From: Branchiostoma floridae
Taxonomy: Eukaryota > Chordata > Leptocardii > Amphioxiformes > Branchiostomatidae
Reading direction: 5' to 3'
Assembly: GCF_000003815.2 (NCBI RefSeq)
Contig: NC_049981.1
Location: forward strand, 21,973,512-22,037,511
Length of the DNA: 64,000 nt
Under the pieces are notes generated by a model. It saw only the letters and a program-made list of their open reading frames with translations. It was not told where the DNA came from and ran no database searches. Shown here piece by piece: positions 54,366 to 64,000 of this stretch (position 1 is its first letter; each line of letters opens with the position of its first letter). The position numbers and the translations under genes are program-made.

Positions 54366-54621
54366 TTGTCACCTATCCTCCTAATTTCCCACACAATGCC
54401 GACCCGGCGGCGTTTAACTTCGGCGCCCTTTTATGTTCTCCCGGACGAGCTGCCATTGGTCGGCCCTGAAAGGCACCCTTTCAAAATCGCAGTTCGCTCG
54501 CTCTGGGCAATTATTTATCCCGGGCAGAAGTGGGAAGTGGAGTATTTGCGAAGCGCCGGTCCGTGAGTCAGTGGTGTGGAATCAGCCAGTAGCTAATCGG
54601 TAGCTGAGTAGGCCAGGCACG
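54366..54621 (+). promoter_or_regulatory. Wnt8: Putative Wnt8 promoter and 5'UTR
   Basis: This GC-richer stretch immediately precedes the Wnt8 ATG and stands out from the AT-rich surroundings. An AT-rich TTATTTATCC at about 54510-54519 could act as a weak TATA-like element about 100 nt upstream of the ATG. No splice acceptor is evident next to the ATG, so transcription may start within this stretch. This is inference from position and composition. Confidence 0.35.
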
Positions 54622-57600
54622 ATGTTCGCACAGCTCCTCTGGTCTCTGTCGGTCCTGCTAGCCGCCCTGTCCGGGACGGCCGATTCAAATGGGTGGTGAG
54701 TGAAGTCAGTCTACAGAAGTTTACAACTGCTGCTGTAATAATTTTCTGATAGAAACTATGATTGTTGAATTACTGTATGTAGTTAGGAAGTTGTGTTGTG
54801 AGAGATCACGGAGTCGTGTTGTGTGTGTCGCCGGCAGGAATGACGAATTCTGTTTTGTCTTCTCTCCCTCAGGACTTTACAGAGCAACTTCTTGATCACA
54901 GGACCCAAGGTAAGATAGTGTTGTATCACTTTGCCCTCTCATTGTTAAAACAAGATCTTGGATTACTTTACGATTGACCCATTCCCGAATCCGGATACAA
55001 CATGGAGGTTTCTCTTGCTAGTACAATTAGTACAAAGTCACATGGACATCGATAATGGGTCCTCCATTTAGTATGTGTAATCAATTAATTTCCGTCGCGT
55101 AAACGCAGTGAGCTTTAATGAGACGAAACACACCGAAAAGGTCGGTAAAGGTGTGCAGGTTAAAAGGTAGGGACGCGGCAGGCCCGTCTGCACCACGTGT
55201 ATACGGTGTGCATGGAGTGTCTGGCCTGCAAGATTCATGCGGAGAATGGCAAATATTCATAAGGCTTCCCAGTCCGTCTGACGTCTGATCAATCATCGGC
55301 GGACGTCGAGAGAGAGAAGGGCTTGTTTTAATGAGAGTGGCTCTCCGCTTGTCGTCCTCTAGCGCGCGCTGTGACCCGGATCGAGACCGGGTTAAGCATC
55401 GGGCCTCTCAGGTGTTAATATCGAATTTAGTGCTTGTTTATAGAATGTATTTCAGCACACCGTGTATGTTTACATGTTCCGCTCTTAGCCAGCTTTTATC
55501 CCGGCGTATAGAGCTTCCATCGCGGGGCTTTGATAGCCCCGGATCGGGCTTCTTGCGATATCGACTCGGACACCAGCAAGCCCTTTTCTGTTTGCGCACG
55601 GCAAAAAGTTGTGCAGACATTAAGTTTTGAGGGCCAAGGCCGTGATTGTGAGACTAGGCGCTCCCGTGTCTGTGGGCAGTGGACTGTGTGATGAATTTTA
55701 CCTCGAAGCTTGGTGGTGGATAAGTCATCGGCGCGTAGCAATGTGTGTGCCCATATTGATACAGACCGTGTTGTTATGTTTTCTTAGCCAAATCCCCCCT
55801 CTTTGTACAACGTACCGACGAGCCGTTGGCACCAACTTCATATTCCCGCAGATCGATACAAATAGCTCCATCGCAAAGTAATGATGTTTCTCCAATTCAA
55901 TTTTCCGTTTTGTGCTAAATTTGAACTACGTACGTCCCGACTGTTGAATTGACGTGTTTTCTGTAAAAAAAAAATTAAAAAATCTTGATCATTTTCGTCG
56001 ACGGCTTGGCTAGATTAGACAACAACAGTCAACATAAGAACAACAAAGAATCATAACATTCTCAAATCCATCGGCTATTTCCTACCATCTAAGACCATTG
56101 TTTAGAACTATCTGATACAAATTGTATACTGGACATCAGCTTTGCTTGTGTTGATGGTCAGCCATTTCAGAATTTTTTTCGATATTTTTTACCCTCTCGG
56201 ACATAATTTTCGGGACTTCGTTAGAGACGCTGACTTCTACATTACAACAATGGGTCTAATTCACAGGTATGGCCACTTGTCATTAACAAAACATTTGAAC
56301 AAAAAATTTTTAAAAAATATTGCGAAGGATAGAGACACAAGTTGGCGTGTGTGTTTTTCCCTGTATGAAAGCTACAAGTCGGAAGTCACGACCGCTTGAA
56401 CGCAAGAGAGTGGTTCTTATCGATTTCCCAACAGACTTTGTCCCCTTCATGTAGCCCCCACGGAGAAACTACGCAGATAATGGTACTCGTGAAATATAAC
56501 CTCCACCAGGCCTTCCTATGGGGTATGGGGATCGTAGAATTCGGCCCCAAAATCGAGAAATTTGCTAAATTGACCAGGGGAGTCAGTCAGTTCATGTTCT
56601 CACTTCGGAGGTTCGACCAACTCCTCTAGTAAGCAGATCTCCCCTGGCAAATTACTTTCTCTATAATAGCCAGCGTAGTCAGTCTGATAGAGACTAGAGA
56701 CTGCTTATGAAATACTTGCTACGCTGTATCCACGGCGACGTTATTCTGAAACATGGCTCAGTTGGGGTGCAAAACTTGGTTTGAAGAGATTGCCGTTCTA
56801 TTTTTTTTCCATTGTGGTTTGCTTTCAGTCTCGTGTGGCCAGAATTTTGTAGTTTTCCCACGTCCAGAGCGCCATTGTCATCTGACGTAAGGTCATTGTC
56901 ATTTGACGTTGTCATTCCTTCTGAGACTTCCATTGTGGCACACACAACGATCTCTGGGGATGCTATGGGATTCATTAAGAAGAAAATACCTTTGACTTTA
57001 TCTCATGTGAAATTATGATGACTATATTTTTGGGAAGGCGAGATAAAAAAGTATGACCTGCCCCGGGCGGAGATACTTAGGCAAACTTGTTCGAAGGACA
57101 CCGACACAAACCAAGCTTGTTGTGAAAACATACTTCCCTATCTTCTGTGTTCACACATTGAAGCATCACACAAACACAATGGATGTATCATCAAGACCAA
57201 CAATTCCCGCTGCCCTCTTAGTTATTCAAAGCTTGCACGTTTCAACAGAGCACTTTGTGAAGTTTTGTTGATATTCTCTACCGGCACTTCGCACTTTTGC
57301 GTTTGGGCATACGGCATGGCATGGCTTGTTTAGTAGACATTGTCGATATCAACAGTCCTCCAATTACATTACTACATAGAATAGCGCAATGTTTGAAAAC
57401 GATGCCTGTAGATTGTATCTTTTCTTTCCGCATTGTTTGGCTCTTTTCAGGTGGCAACACCCCAAACCACTCCCGCTCGACTGGCCACAGTAGTTTTGTG
57501 TTTCTCTTCACCTTTCGCACTTTACACGGAGTGGTGCTATCGTGCTCCAACAGAACAAGTGATCACAACTACACTAACGGCCGCGTAAACCACTCCGAAA

Positions 57601-59921
57601 CACAAGTAGACCGGATGGTTTATATTGGGTACAGCGATTGCTATTAAAGCTCAGATCTAATCGCCCGGAGTTAAGCAAGATGCATTAGTGGCGATGTAAT
57701 CCACGACCCAGGTAACTCAAGCACAAAAGACAATGCTTCCCTGTGTCGCACCGAGCACTGCTTACAGTAAACTCCTCATGTGAATGCTTGCCATTGATAG
57801 ATCATCGCTACCAGTCGCACTGATATTCTGATGGGGAGAAATAATGGATCTGGTAGCTGCAATATAAACAAACACGCACACGCCGCGGCGATGCTCGGAT
57901 GGGCAGGCGCATGGACCGATCCTGATCGAACGCCATATCGAACAAATAGAACCAGTTAAGAACCCCCTATTCTATTTCGAATACCTCAGTCAAAAACAGC
58001 CCCAGTAGGACAAAAACGCTGTTTTTGACGAAGGTTTTCCAAAGGATCGGTCCATTCTGCCCCGCCGGACTAATACGAACGGACAGATGTTTTCGCTGCT
58101 ATTCAGGACGGTAGTCTTATCTTTCCGCATCTCTGAAACTCAAGTATTTGTCGATAATCGTTCCGTAGCGATGATACGATAACGGCTGGTGCGCTCCACG
58201 CTGCACTGCCTGGTCCTACGTTCGCACCCGCTTTCCCACGGAGACATGTGTTCACCCAAACCCATCCATCAATTATGATTTTGACATTGGCGCGCCCCTG
58301 ACGGACATCCGGCCGTGGCAACACGCGGTTCGGCTCGGCAGGAGGACATTCATGGGGAACACCAGTTGTCACGCCATTAAAAGAAGAACAAAAACTCCTC
58401 AGGCTCGTCAGAGCTGGCGGCTATCTCTTACCATCGGCAACTTCTTTTGTCTTGAGATCTGATGAACAAATGCTCAACACTTAGTAACAGTAAAACACGT
58501 CAACAAATACCGCTACTCCAGTGATATCAGTAGTCAGACCAGGATGTGAATTCAGGCGCCAAAGCCCTTTCACTTCAATTTTCCGCGAGACTCGTAGTAA
58601 TACATGTTGTATTTATATTAAATCACCATAGCGACTATCAAATCTTTCCAATGCCAGCACGGCACCAATTAATGATCGTACAAAATACTGGTGGCATCCC
58701 TGTCGTTGGGGTTAAGGAAATATTCTGTGTAAATAATCTCACTGGAGTGTGAATCGCGATGAGACGTCGTCAATGAAAATGTCCGTGTTTGATAGACAGG
58801 ACCTCCCTTGTGGTGTCCCACGATACCGTATCGGCAATCTATCTATTAAACCCGGGGAGTCGTATATGGAACTGTCGTGGTGCAAAACGTGCGCCCCTTT
58901 TATAGAAAGTAATTAGTCGCAGCTATCTTTAAGTTTGACTAACTTGAGCGTTCCAGTTTCTGAACTGTATATTCTTGTCATTCAAGTTGTACATCTTATT
59001 ATAACGCCATTGATGTAACTCTATCCGAATGCTTAACAAAAGACCACTCGCAGATATCGAGGAGGTTAAAAGACTTCCTTGTAGATATATTGCTGCTTCC
59101 ACCCCAAAAGCGTATAATTAGATTAACGGTCGTCCCAGTCCTTAATAGTCATTTGTTCAACTTGTCCATCATTGTTATCTTGAACTGTCTATATGATATA
59201 CTGTGTCATATTACAATTAGCCATTGGACAGGAACTTGAAAATAAAACGCATCTGATATATGAGGAAAAAAGTACATAACTACATTCTACATTTCTACTG
59301 CTGTATCCTACTAATACTAGGTCACCTTTCCAAACCGGTTCCCGGCCGGACCGCTTTCGGGGGTATAATCGAAAGACAGCAAAATACGCAGATCGTAGAA
59401 AAAGAATAGTCATAAGCATAATTTGTGTACATTCTTTGATAAATGGTATTGAATTGTTCTGACTAGTTCATTCTGCTTTTGCTGAAGAAGAGTGATGGAT
59501 GTCACTCGAAACGTCCGGAAGTAAATATCCGTTTTTTATCCAGTTGTAGGGTTTGAATTGTATTTGAATATTGCTTACCTGGATGTCTAACCTTCATAAA
59601 CGTATTCTTTGATAAACTTTTTTTTTTTTTCGTTTCCGCAAACATCCCGGCCGGGCCCTGGTGCGGAAATGTAACCGTAACGTGTCCGTAACAAGCTGAG
59701 TTTACAAGTATGATCTGTTTAAACCCTTCTCTGTCTCCTGTTTAACGGTTGCGTTGTGATTTTTGACCCCAAGTCGTCCTTCCAGGCGTCTCTGACGTAC
59801 GCGAGCAGCGTGGCGGCGGGCGCGCAGACGGCCATGGAGGAGTGCAAGCACCAGTTCTCCTGGGACAGGTGGAACTGTACCGACAACGCGCTGTCCATGT
59901 TCAAACCCAACACACTACCTG
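54622..59921 (+). CDS. Wnt8: Wnt8-type secreted ligand, exons 1-3 (5' part only)
   Basis: Exons 54622-54695 (ATG 54622), 54873-54909 and 59786-59921 join in phase to 82 codons. The product begins with a hydrophobic signal peptide (about 1-20) followed by the conserved Wnt N-terminus: the NFLITGPK block, then the ASLTYASSVAAGAQ block, then EECKHQFSWDRWNC with the first conserved cysteine pair. The NFLxTGPKAxLxY arrangement and the ECK..F.WDRWNC block are typical of Wnt8 rather than other Wnt classes. Wnt8 proteins are usually about 350-390 residues, so roughly 80% lies beyond this window; I found no fourth exon before 64000. Intron 2 is 4.9 kb. Wnt8 is a lipid-modified extracellular ligand that acts through Frizzled and beta-catenin. 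Part of the exon 3 donor region is duplicated at 59958-60015. Confidence 0.85.
57911..58055 (+). repeat. Nested inverted repeats
   Basis: The outer pair ATGGACCGATCCT (57911-57923) and its complement (58043-58055), and the inner pair GTCAAAAACAGC (57989-58000) and its complement (58018-58029), are perfect. The sequence between the two pairs is not self-complementary. Confidence 0.75.
59319..59678 (+). mobile_element. TIR element G, interrupted copy in Wnt8 intron 2
   Basis: Left arm at about 59319-59351 (GGTCACCTTTCCAAACCGG then CCGGCCGG) and right arm at about 59644-59678 (CCCGGCCGGGCCCTGGTG and onward). It is split by the 160-bp nested element at 59444-59603. Removing that element leaves about 187 bp, close to the 181-bp copy at 13512. 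Confidence 0.7.
59444..59603 (+). mobile_element. Nested family F-like element with 13-bp target duplication
   Basis: 160-bp insert flanked by the perfect direct repeat ATTCTTTGATAAA at 59431-59443 and 59604-59616. It contains TCACTCGAAACGTCCGGAAG and ends CCTGGATGTCTAACCTTC. The 13-bp duplication suggests retroposition (SINE-like). It sits inside the TIR element at 59319-59678. Confidence 0.75.
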
Positions 59922-60015
59922 GTTAGTACTCTCTTTTTTATTATAACTTTTATTACTACACCGACAACGCCCTGTCCATGTTCAAACCCAACACACTACC
60001 TGGTCCGTACTATCT
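59880..60015 (+). repeat. 81-bp tandem duplication over Wnt8 exon 3 donor
   Basis: The last 42 nt of Wnt8 exon 3 (59880-59921) recur at 59961-60002 with one or two changes. The donor GTTAGT of the first copy reads GTCCGT in the second, so the downstream copy should not be used as a 5' splice site at the same position. Confidence 0.9.
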
Positions 60016-60608
60016 TTTCTACTTAGTATATGTAGTAGTGGTAGTAGACTGGACTGGTTTATTACACAATACGCATAACAGTCCTCCTGGCAGCATGTGG
60101 GACATTATGTTCTTTTATTACTGCGCTTTGAGCATTTTGAAGCAACTCAAACTCCACCCAAAAGTCTTGACGATGAAGTTTATGCAAGAAGTAGCAAGAT
60201 GTAAACAAAAAAAAGTTACAATGATACATATATATACTGTATTATAGACCAACATCGGGTATTCATGTCTAAAAGTTGTTAATTTTCCTCATCTTTTTTA
60301 CCATTCTTATCTATCTGCTTTACTGTAATGTTGAATCGCTCGTTCGACAGCGTTGTCCCACCCACGGAGCCCTACCGTAGCGTTACATATGTACAGAAAA
60401 TGTTGCGGTTTTGGTCTTACAGACCCGCGTCCTGTTCTGATGACCCACAGGTGAAGGGGTCACCCACCCTCTCTTCCTGAGCAATATACATGTAATGTGT
60501 GCCCAGCACAGTGCATTGTAATGTAGTATATCTAGTGTCTATCCAAGTGTTAGGTTATAACTGCAATATGAAATCATTGATATTTAAAGGAAGTTAGATG
60601 GTACCATG

Positions 60609-60629
60609 GTACTCTCCAAGCAGAGGTTA
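60609..60629 (+). mobile_element. Solo terminus of MITE family D
   Basis: One TACTCTCCAAGCAGAGGTTA end without a matching right end nearby. The right part may have been lost, or it may lie beyond the N gap at 61132. Confidence 0.5.
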
Positions 60630-60699
60630 GGCTGTTTTTATGACGTAATTTTAGTCGTTTTTATCGGGTTTTCTATTTTGTACTAGCTTTCTTGATTAT

Positions 60700-61018
60700 T
60701 GTACAGACAAGACCATAACGGATTAGTTGTAGGTCGCCATACCATTGACAACTGGACATATTACTAAGGGTGCATGGACGAAATACATCTCCTCAGTGTA
60801 CTGGTTGAAAACGATAGTACATCGTAGAGTAAGAACGCCATGGCTGCGCTATGATACGTTTCTAAAGGGCACAATGGCTAGTGTACAGACAACGTCATAA
60901 GACTAGGTGTAGGTCGCTATAACAACTGGTCCGAGCTTGTATGGGCGGGCTGCATAATGTACTCTCAGGTGTACTGGTTAAAAACGACAGTACATCGTCT
61001 TGGTTGTGTTATGATATG
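60700..61018 (+). repeat. Two diverged tandem units of about 190 bp
   Basis: GTACAGACAA, GTGTAGGTCGC, GTGTACTGGTT and ACAGTACATCGT segments (or close variants) appear in the same order in 60700-60855 and 60888-61018. It lies in Wnt8 intron 3 just before an N gap. Confidence 0.75.
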
Positions 61019-61131
61019 GAGACGGATAGAACTGGCTTAGTTTCAAACCCTTCCGTGACAAACACCTAAGTCCGAGTAAGCCTGTGTTTAGTGTCACCTG
61101 TGTTCATGTGTTCTAGAGCTAGGATCTTCTA

Positions 61132-61231
61132 NNNNNNNNNNNNNNNNNNNNNNNNNNNNNNNNNNNNNNNNNNNNNNNNNNNNNNNNNNNNNNNNNNNNN
61201 NNNNNNNNNNNNNNNNNNNNNNNNNNNNNNN
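61132..61231. other. Assembly gap (100 N)
   Basis: Exactly 100 N, downstream of Wnt8 exon 3. Confidence 1.
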
Positions 61232-62415
61232 GGGACTGCACCGTTAGTAGCCTGGATTCTTAAGCCCAGTCCGATCTCAATAATATTTATCGTGCAGGGT
61301 GTATTAAAATCAGTAGTTGTCTTGTGTAGGCCCTGAAAACACTCTGGCATCCAGGCAACACTCTTAGGTGTCGGTCTAAACTTGTACAGTCTGTACTATC
61401 AAATAGCAAGAGCTCAGGTCGACTTCTTTCTTTTACTTTTGCATTTCTGACACTCGTATTTTTTCGCTATCCGCTTTGCTCATCTTTGAAATAATGTTGA
61501 TGCGTCGATAGCAACTGAGACGAGGTAGAACAAAGCCGTTTTTGTGCGAGACTTAACTTAACATCGGGTGTGTACACCATGCCAGGGCAGGGGGACTCGG
61601 GATTTAAACATGTTAACTTGACTTCCGCAAACTCTCGGAGTGTTAAGTGCCCAATCAGAGGTGCACTAGCGTGCCCCCGACAGGAAGCTAGAAGCACGGC
61701 GGTGACCACATGCGAGGGCTAATGTTCCACCTGGAAACCTTACCTGTTGGTGTACCTGTGGGGGAACCTGGGCGGAGGTACACAGGTGTTCCGTCAGAAC
61801 ACAACACGCACCTCTCCCTGACACACCTGACGGCGTTATCGGAGCGACGGGCCAGGTTTCGCCTCCAAACGTGAACCAAAACCCGGAGAAATTCTGCCCA
61901 GACTCAGCGTTGTGCTCAGTTCCTGTAGTTCACCTTGTGATGGACAGGTTTCCCACTTTGTTTACTGTAACGTGACCGGAAAGAGCCCCGGCATTTGATT
62001 TCACTGCCTTGTTTTGGCACAAATATCGCGGATAAAGGGATAAAAGTTGGAAATCCCTGACTTCCACTACAGTCACGGTTTGCACAACAATCAACGTTTG
62101 TTTTTTGGCCCGTGACTTTTTTTCAGTGGCTGGCAGTGCGGGTGTGTTGTGGTGCAGGGGTCGGTGCACGCACAGACGCTCGACTTTGTTGATCTGGCCC
62201 TTTCTCAGGCCTTCAAAGGTATCCAGCATCCCCGCGAACAACACAAGTGCACGGCGCGTTTGGAAACAGGGAGGGGAGGGCTTGAGTTCCGCACCTTTGT
62301 ACCCCCTACCATAGTAATCCTCGCTCAGTGTTGATATTGAGGTCACCTATTCCTTCTTCTTTCGAAACATGATTGATTTATGTGTCAAGGTAATCTTCCT
62401 GGGGGGCTGGGGGCA

Positions 62416-62766
62416 AAACATCGCCACACAACACTGTCAACTTATGTGATACATTATCATTCCGTTACAAAACATCGCCACACAGTACTGTCAACTCTTA
62501 GCTGATACATTATCATTCCGTTACAAAACATCGCCACACAACACTGTCAACTCTTAGCTGATACATTATCATTCCGTTACAAAACATCGCCACACAGCAC
62601 TGTCAACTCTTAGCTGATACATTATCATTACGTTACAACACACGGACAGTCAATCTCAGGCCATACATTACTAGGAAAAAATGTTTGACTGGTCAGTCCT
62701 TAGGTAGGGGCAAAACATCGCCACTCAACACTGTAAACTCTCACGTGATACATTCTATTCCCTTAC
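62416..62766 (+). repeat. 56-bp minisatellite, five units
   Basis: Units starting AAAACATCGCCACAC at about 62415, 62468, 62525, 62581 and 62712. The first four are contiguous. A 75-bp unrelated spacer separates the last, more diverged unit. It lies downstream of Wnt8 exon 3, presumably in intron 3. Confidence 0.9.
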
Positions 62767-64000
62767 AGCATTTATGCCCTAAATTTGAAAATGTTCTCGA
62801 GAATAAAACCTTTATGTTGAATGACATGTGCAACCAACTTTTGTACCCCCCCCCCTCTCCCCCCGAAAAAAATATATTGGCATGCTATTCTGTGGGGTTG
62901 ATCTAACTTTTTTTTATTGCAACATATATTTACAAGACATGGTGACGGCACACTCAAGTCATGACTTATATTCATGCCGCCACCGCAAAAGAATACAAAT
63001 ACATGGATAAATAAATACAAGATAAGAAATCTAACTTACTAAGTATATAAAGGCATCAGTAGGGAAATCGACTAGTAATCATAATGTTACATAATGGGTC
63101 TTCCGAAAGTTCTATCCGAAAGTTCAGAAGGGAGCGCCGACTAGTCGGTTTCGGTGATGTAGTCTGGGCACATGCGGGACAGCGGAAATTACCTGGGCGG
63201 CGGCAGATCATCAGAAAAGAGGCCCTAATCTGGCATTGGGATCAAAGATACAGTAACGTACAGTAACTAGGCCACCCAGAAAAAAACTTGCCGACCGTAA
63301 CAACTTTCCCACACGGTGGATGACATGGGTCTGTAGGTTATAACTACTAGCTCTGATAAAGAAATAAAGACCAGTCACTGGTCTTCGCCCCTGGGAATCA
63401 TATCAGGCGTGTCTCTGTGATAAAGGGAAAACTATTAGAAAATGGTCGACAATCTTCTCCTGTTAGCGTCGTCACTGGCCTCTACCAAGCTCCACAGGTC
63501 GCTGAAAAAATAGTAAAAATTGACCCAATGTACCTTTTGCGACCTAAGGCCGGCCAATTCTCCTAGGGCAAGTTTTTATTGTGATCTATAAAAGCCATTT
63601 TAATTAGGTGCTCTGCGTCATGAATTTGTCCCGCCACACGCGCCATGTCTATCCTAAAGTATTCAATATTTTTGTGATTTCTTACTTAGAAATGGATAAA
63701 CATAACCGCTATATCTGGAATATTAGGTCACACTGGCGTTCAGCTTAGCTTGATATGTAAAGAAGAGGCAAGCTGTTGATGGTGGGAGGGCAATTCGAAG
63801 ACCATATCCTTTGGATACTTTGGGCAAATACGGTACCAGCTGCAACCGAGCAGACAAGACCGAGGGATTTGGGCCTCATTGTATCTATCTAAAATTCGCA
63901 TGTCCGTCCTAAGTGTGTAAATCTCCTCAGCACCTGTTTTCCAATGTGAGGAAAGCTGCAGGGATAATATGAATTTTCATCTCCTTCTTTTCGCGCTTTG

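Larger units (their letters stand above)
54910..59785 (+). other. Wnt8: Wnt8 intron 2
   Basis: 4.9-kb intron flanked by AAG|GTAAGA and CTTCCAG|GCG. It holds nested inverted repeats (57911-58055) and the interrupted TIR element (59319-59678), and otherwise unique sequence. Regulatory content cannot be judged by eye. Confidence 0.7.
59922..64000 (+). other. Wnt8: Wnt8 intron 3, partial; no further exon seen
   Basis: No sequence matching the next Wnt8 block (the FVHAI-type segment) was found in any frame up to 64000. Contains the exon-edge duplicate, two tandem arrays and an N gap. An exon hidden in the 100-N gap cannot be excluded. Confidence 0.6.

Noticed and set aside
57648-57715. 5S rRNA-like stretch (GGAGTTAAGCA and a following GGCGATG)
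   Set aside because: Only about a dozen positions resemble 5S rRNA and the flanking stems do not pair. Not called.
61930-62346. 138-codon minus-strand open frame
   Set aside because: Composition and lack of motifs suggest chance. It lies antisense in what is probably a Wnt8 intron.

Overview
This window looks like chordate nuclear DNA, most likely from a lancelet (amphioxus, Branchiostoma-like). The reasons are an intron-rich gene that aligns along its length with vertebrate cadherin-23, a Wnt8-type gene start, short introns with canonical GT/AG borders, and a very dense load of small terminal-inverted-repeat elements (MITEs), SINE-like units and minisatellites. No prokaryotic features were seen. 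The species is an inference. Three N runs (32346-32445, 36871-36979, 61132-61231) mark assembly gaps; none removes a recognised exon.

Layout. (1) 1-4190: an inverted, diverged copy of the 5' part of the cadherin locus. It carries intact coding exons 1-4 of a second cadherin-23-like gene on the minus strand, which runs off the left edge. (2) 4200-21980: about 18 kb with no gene I can support, full of MITEs, SINE-like units, LINE-tail-like fragments and simple repeats. It lies between the two head-to-head cadherin starts. (3) 21990-25869: the plus-strand arm of the inverted duplication. (4) 23989-47683: a complete 39-exon cadherin-23-like gene whose predicted protein is 1856 residues. It has a signal peptide, 14 cadherin (EC) repeats, a membrane-adjacent domain, one transmembrane helix and a short tail ending in a PDZ ligand. 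The 3'UTR is about 2 kb and ends at an AATAAA at 49699. (5) 49720-54600: intergenic, repeats only. (6) 54622 onward: the first three exons of a Wnt8-type gene on the plus strand; the rest lies beyond 64000.

All exon joins of the cadherin were checked by phase. The 39 pieces total 5571 nt and read as one open frame.

Most notable points. The cadherin matches human CDH23 EC1-6 followed directly by EC20-27, judged from memory of the human protein. It is therefore a short CDH23 lacking the equivalents of 13 central repeats, and no gap lies at the junction. A head-to-head partial paralog has an intact frame and changes confined to EC1. A furin-type site sits in EC13. Three separate tandem duplications overlap exon edges (cadherin exons 28 and 36, Wnt8 exon 3). 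One of them offers a decoy acceptor that would give a truncated cytoplasmic tail.

The cadherin is probably a cell-surface adhesion or link protein of sensory or brush-border-like protrusions. Wnt8 is a secreted signalling ligand. They are neighbours, and I see no functional link between them.
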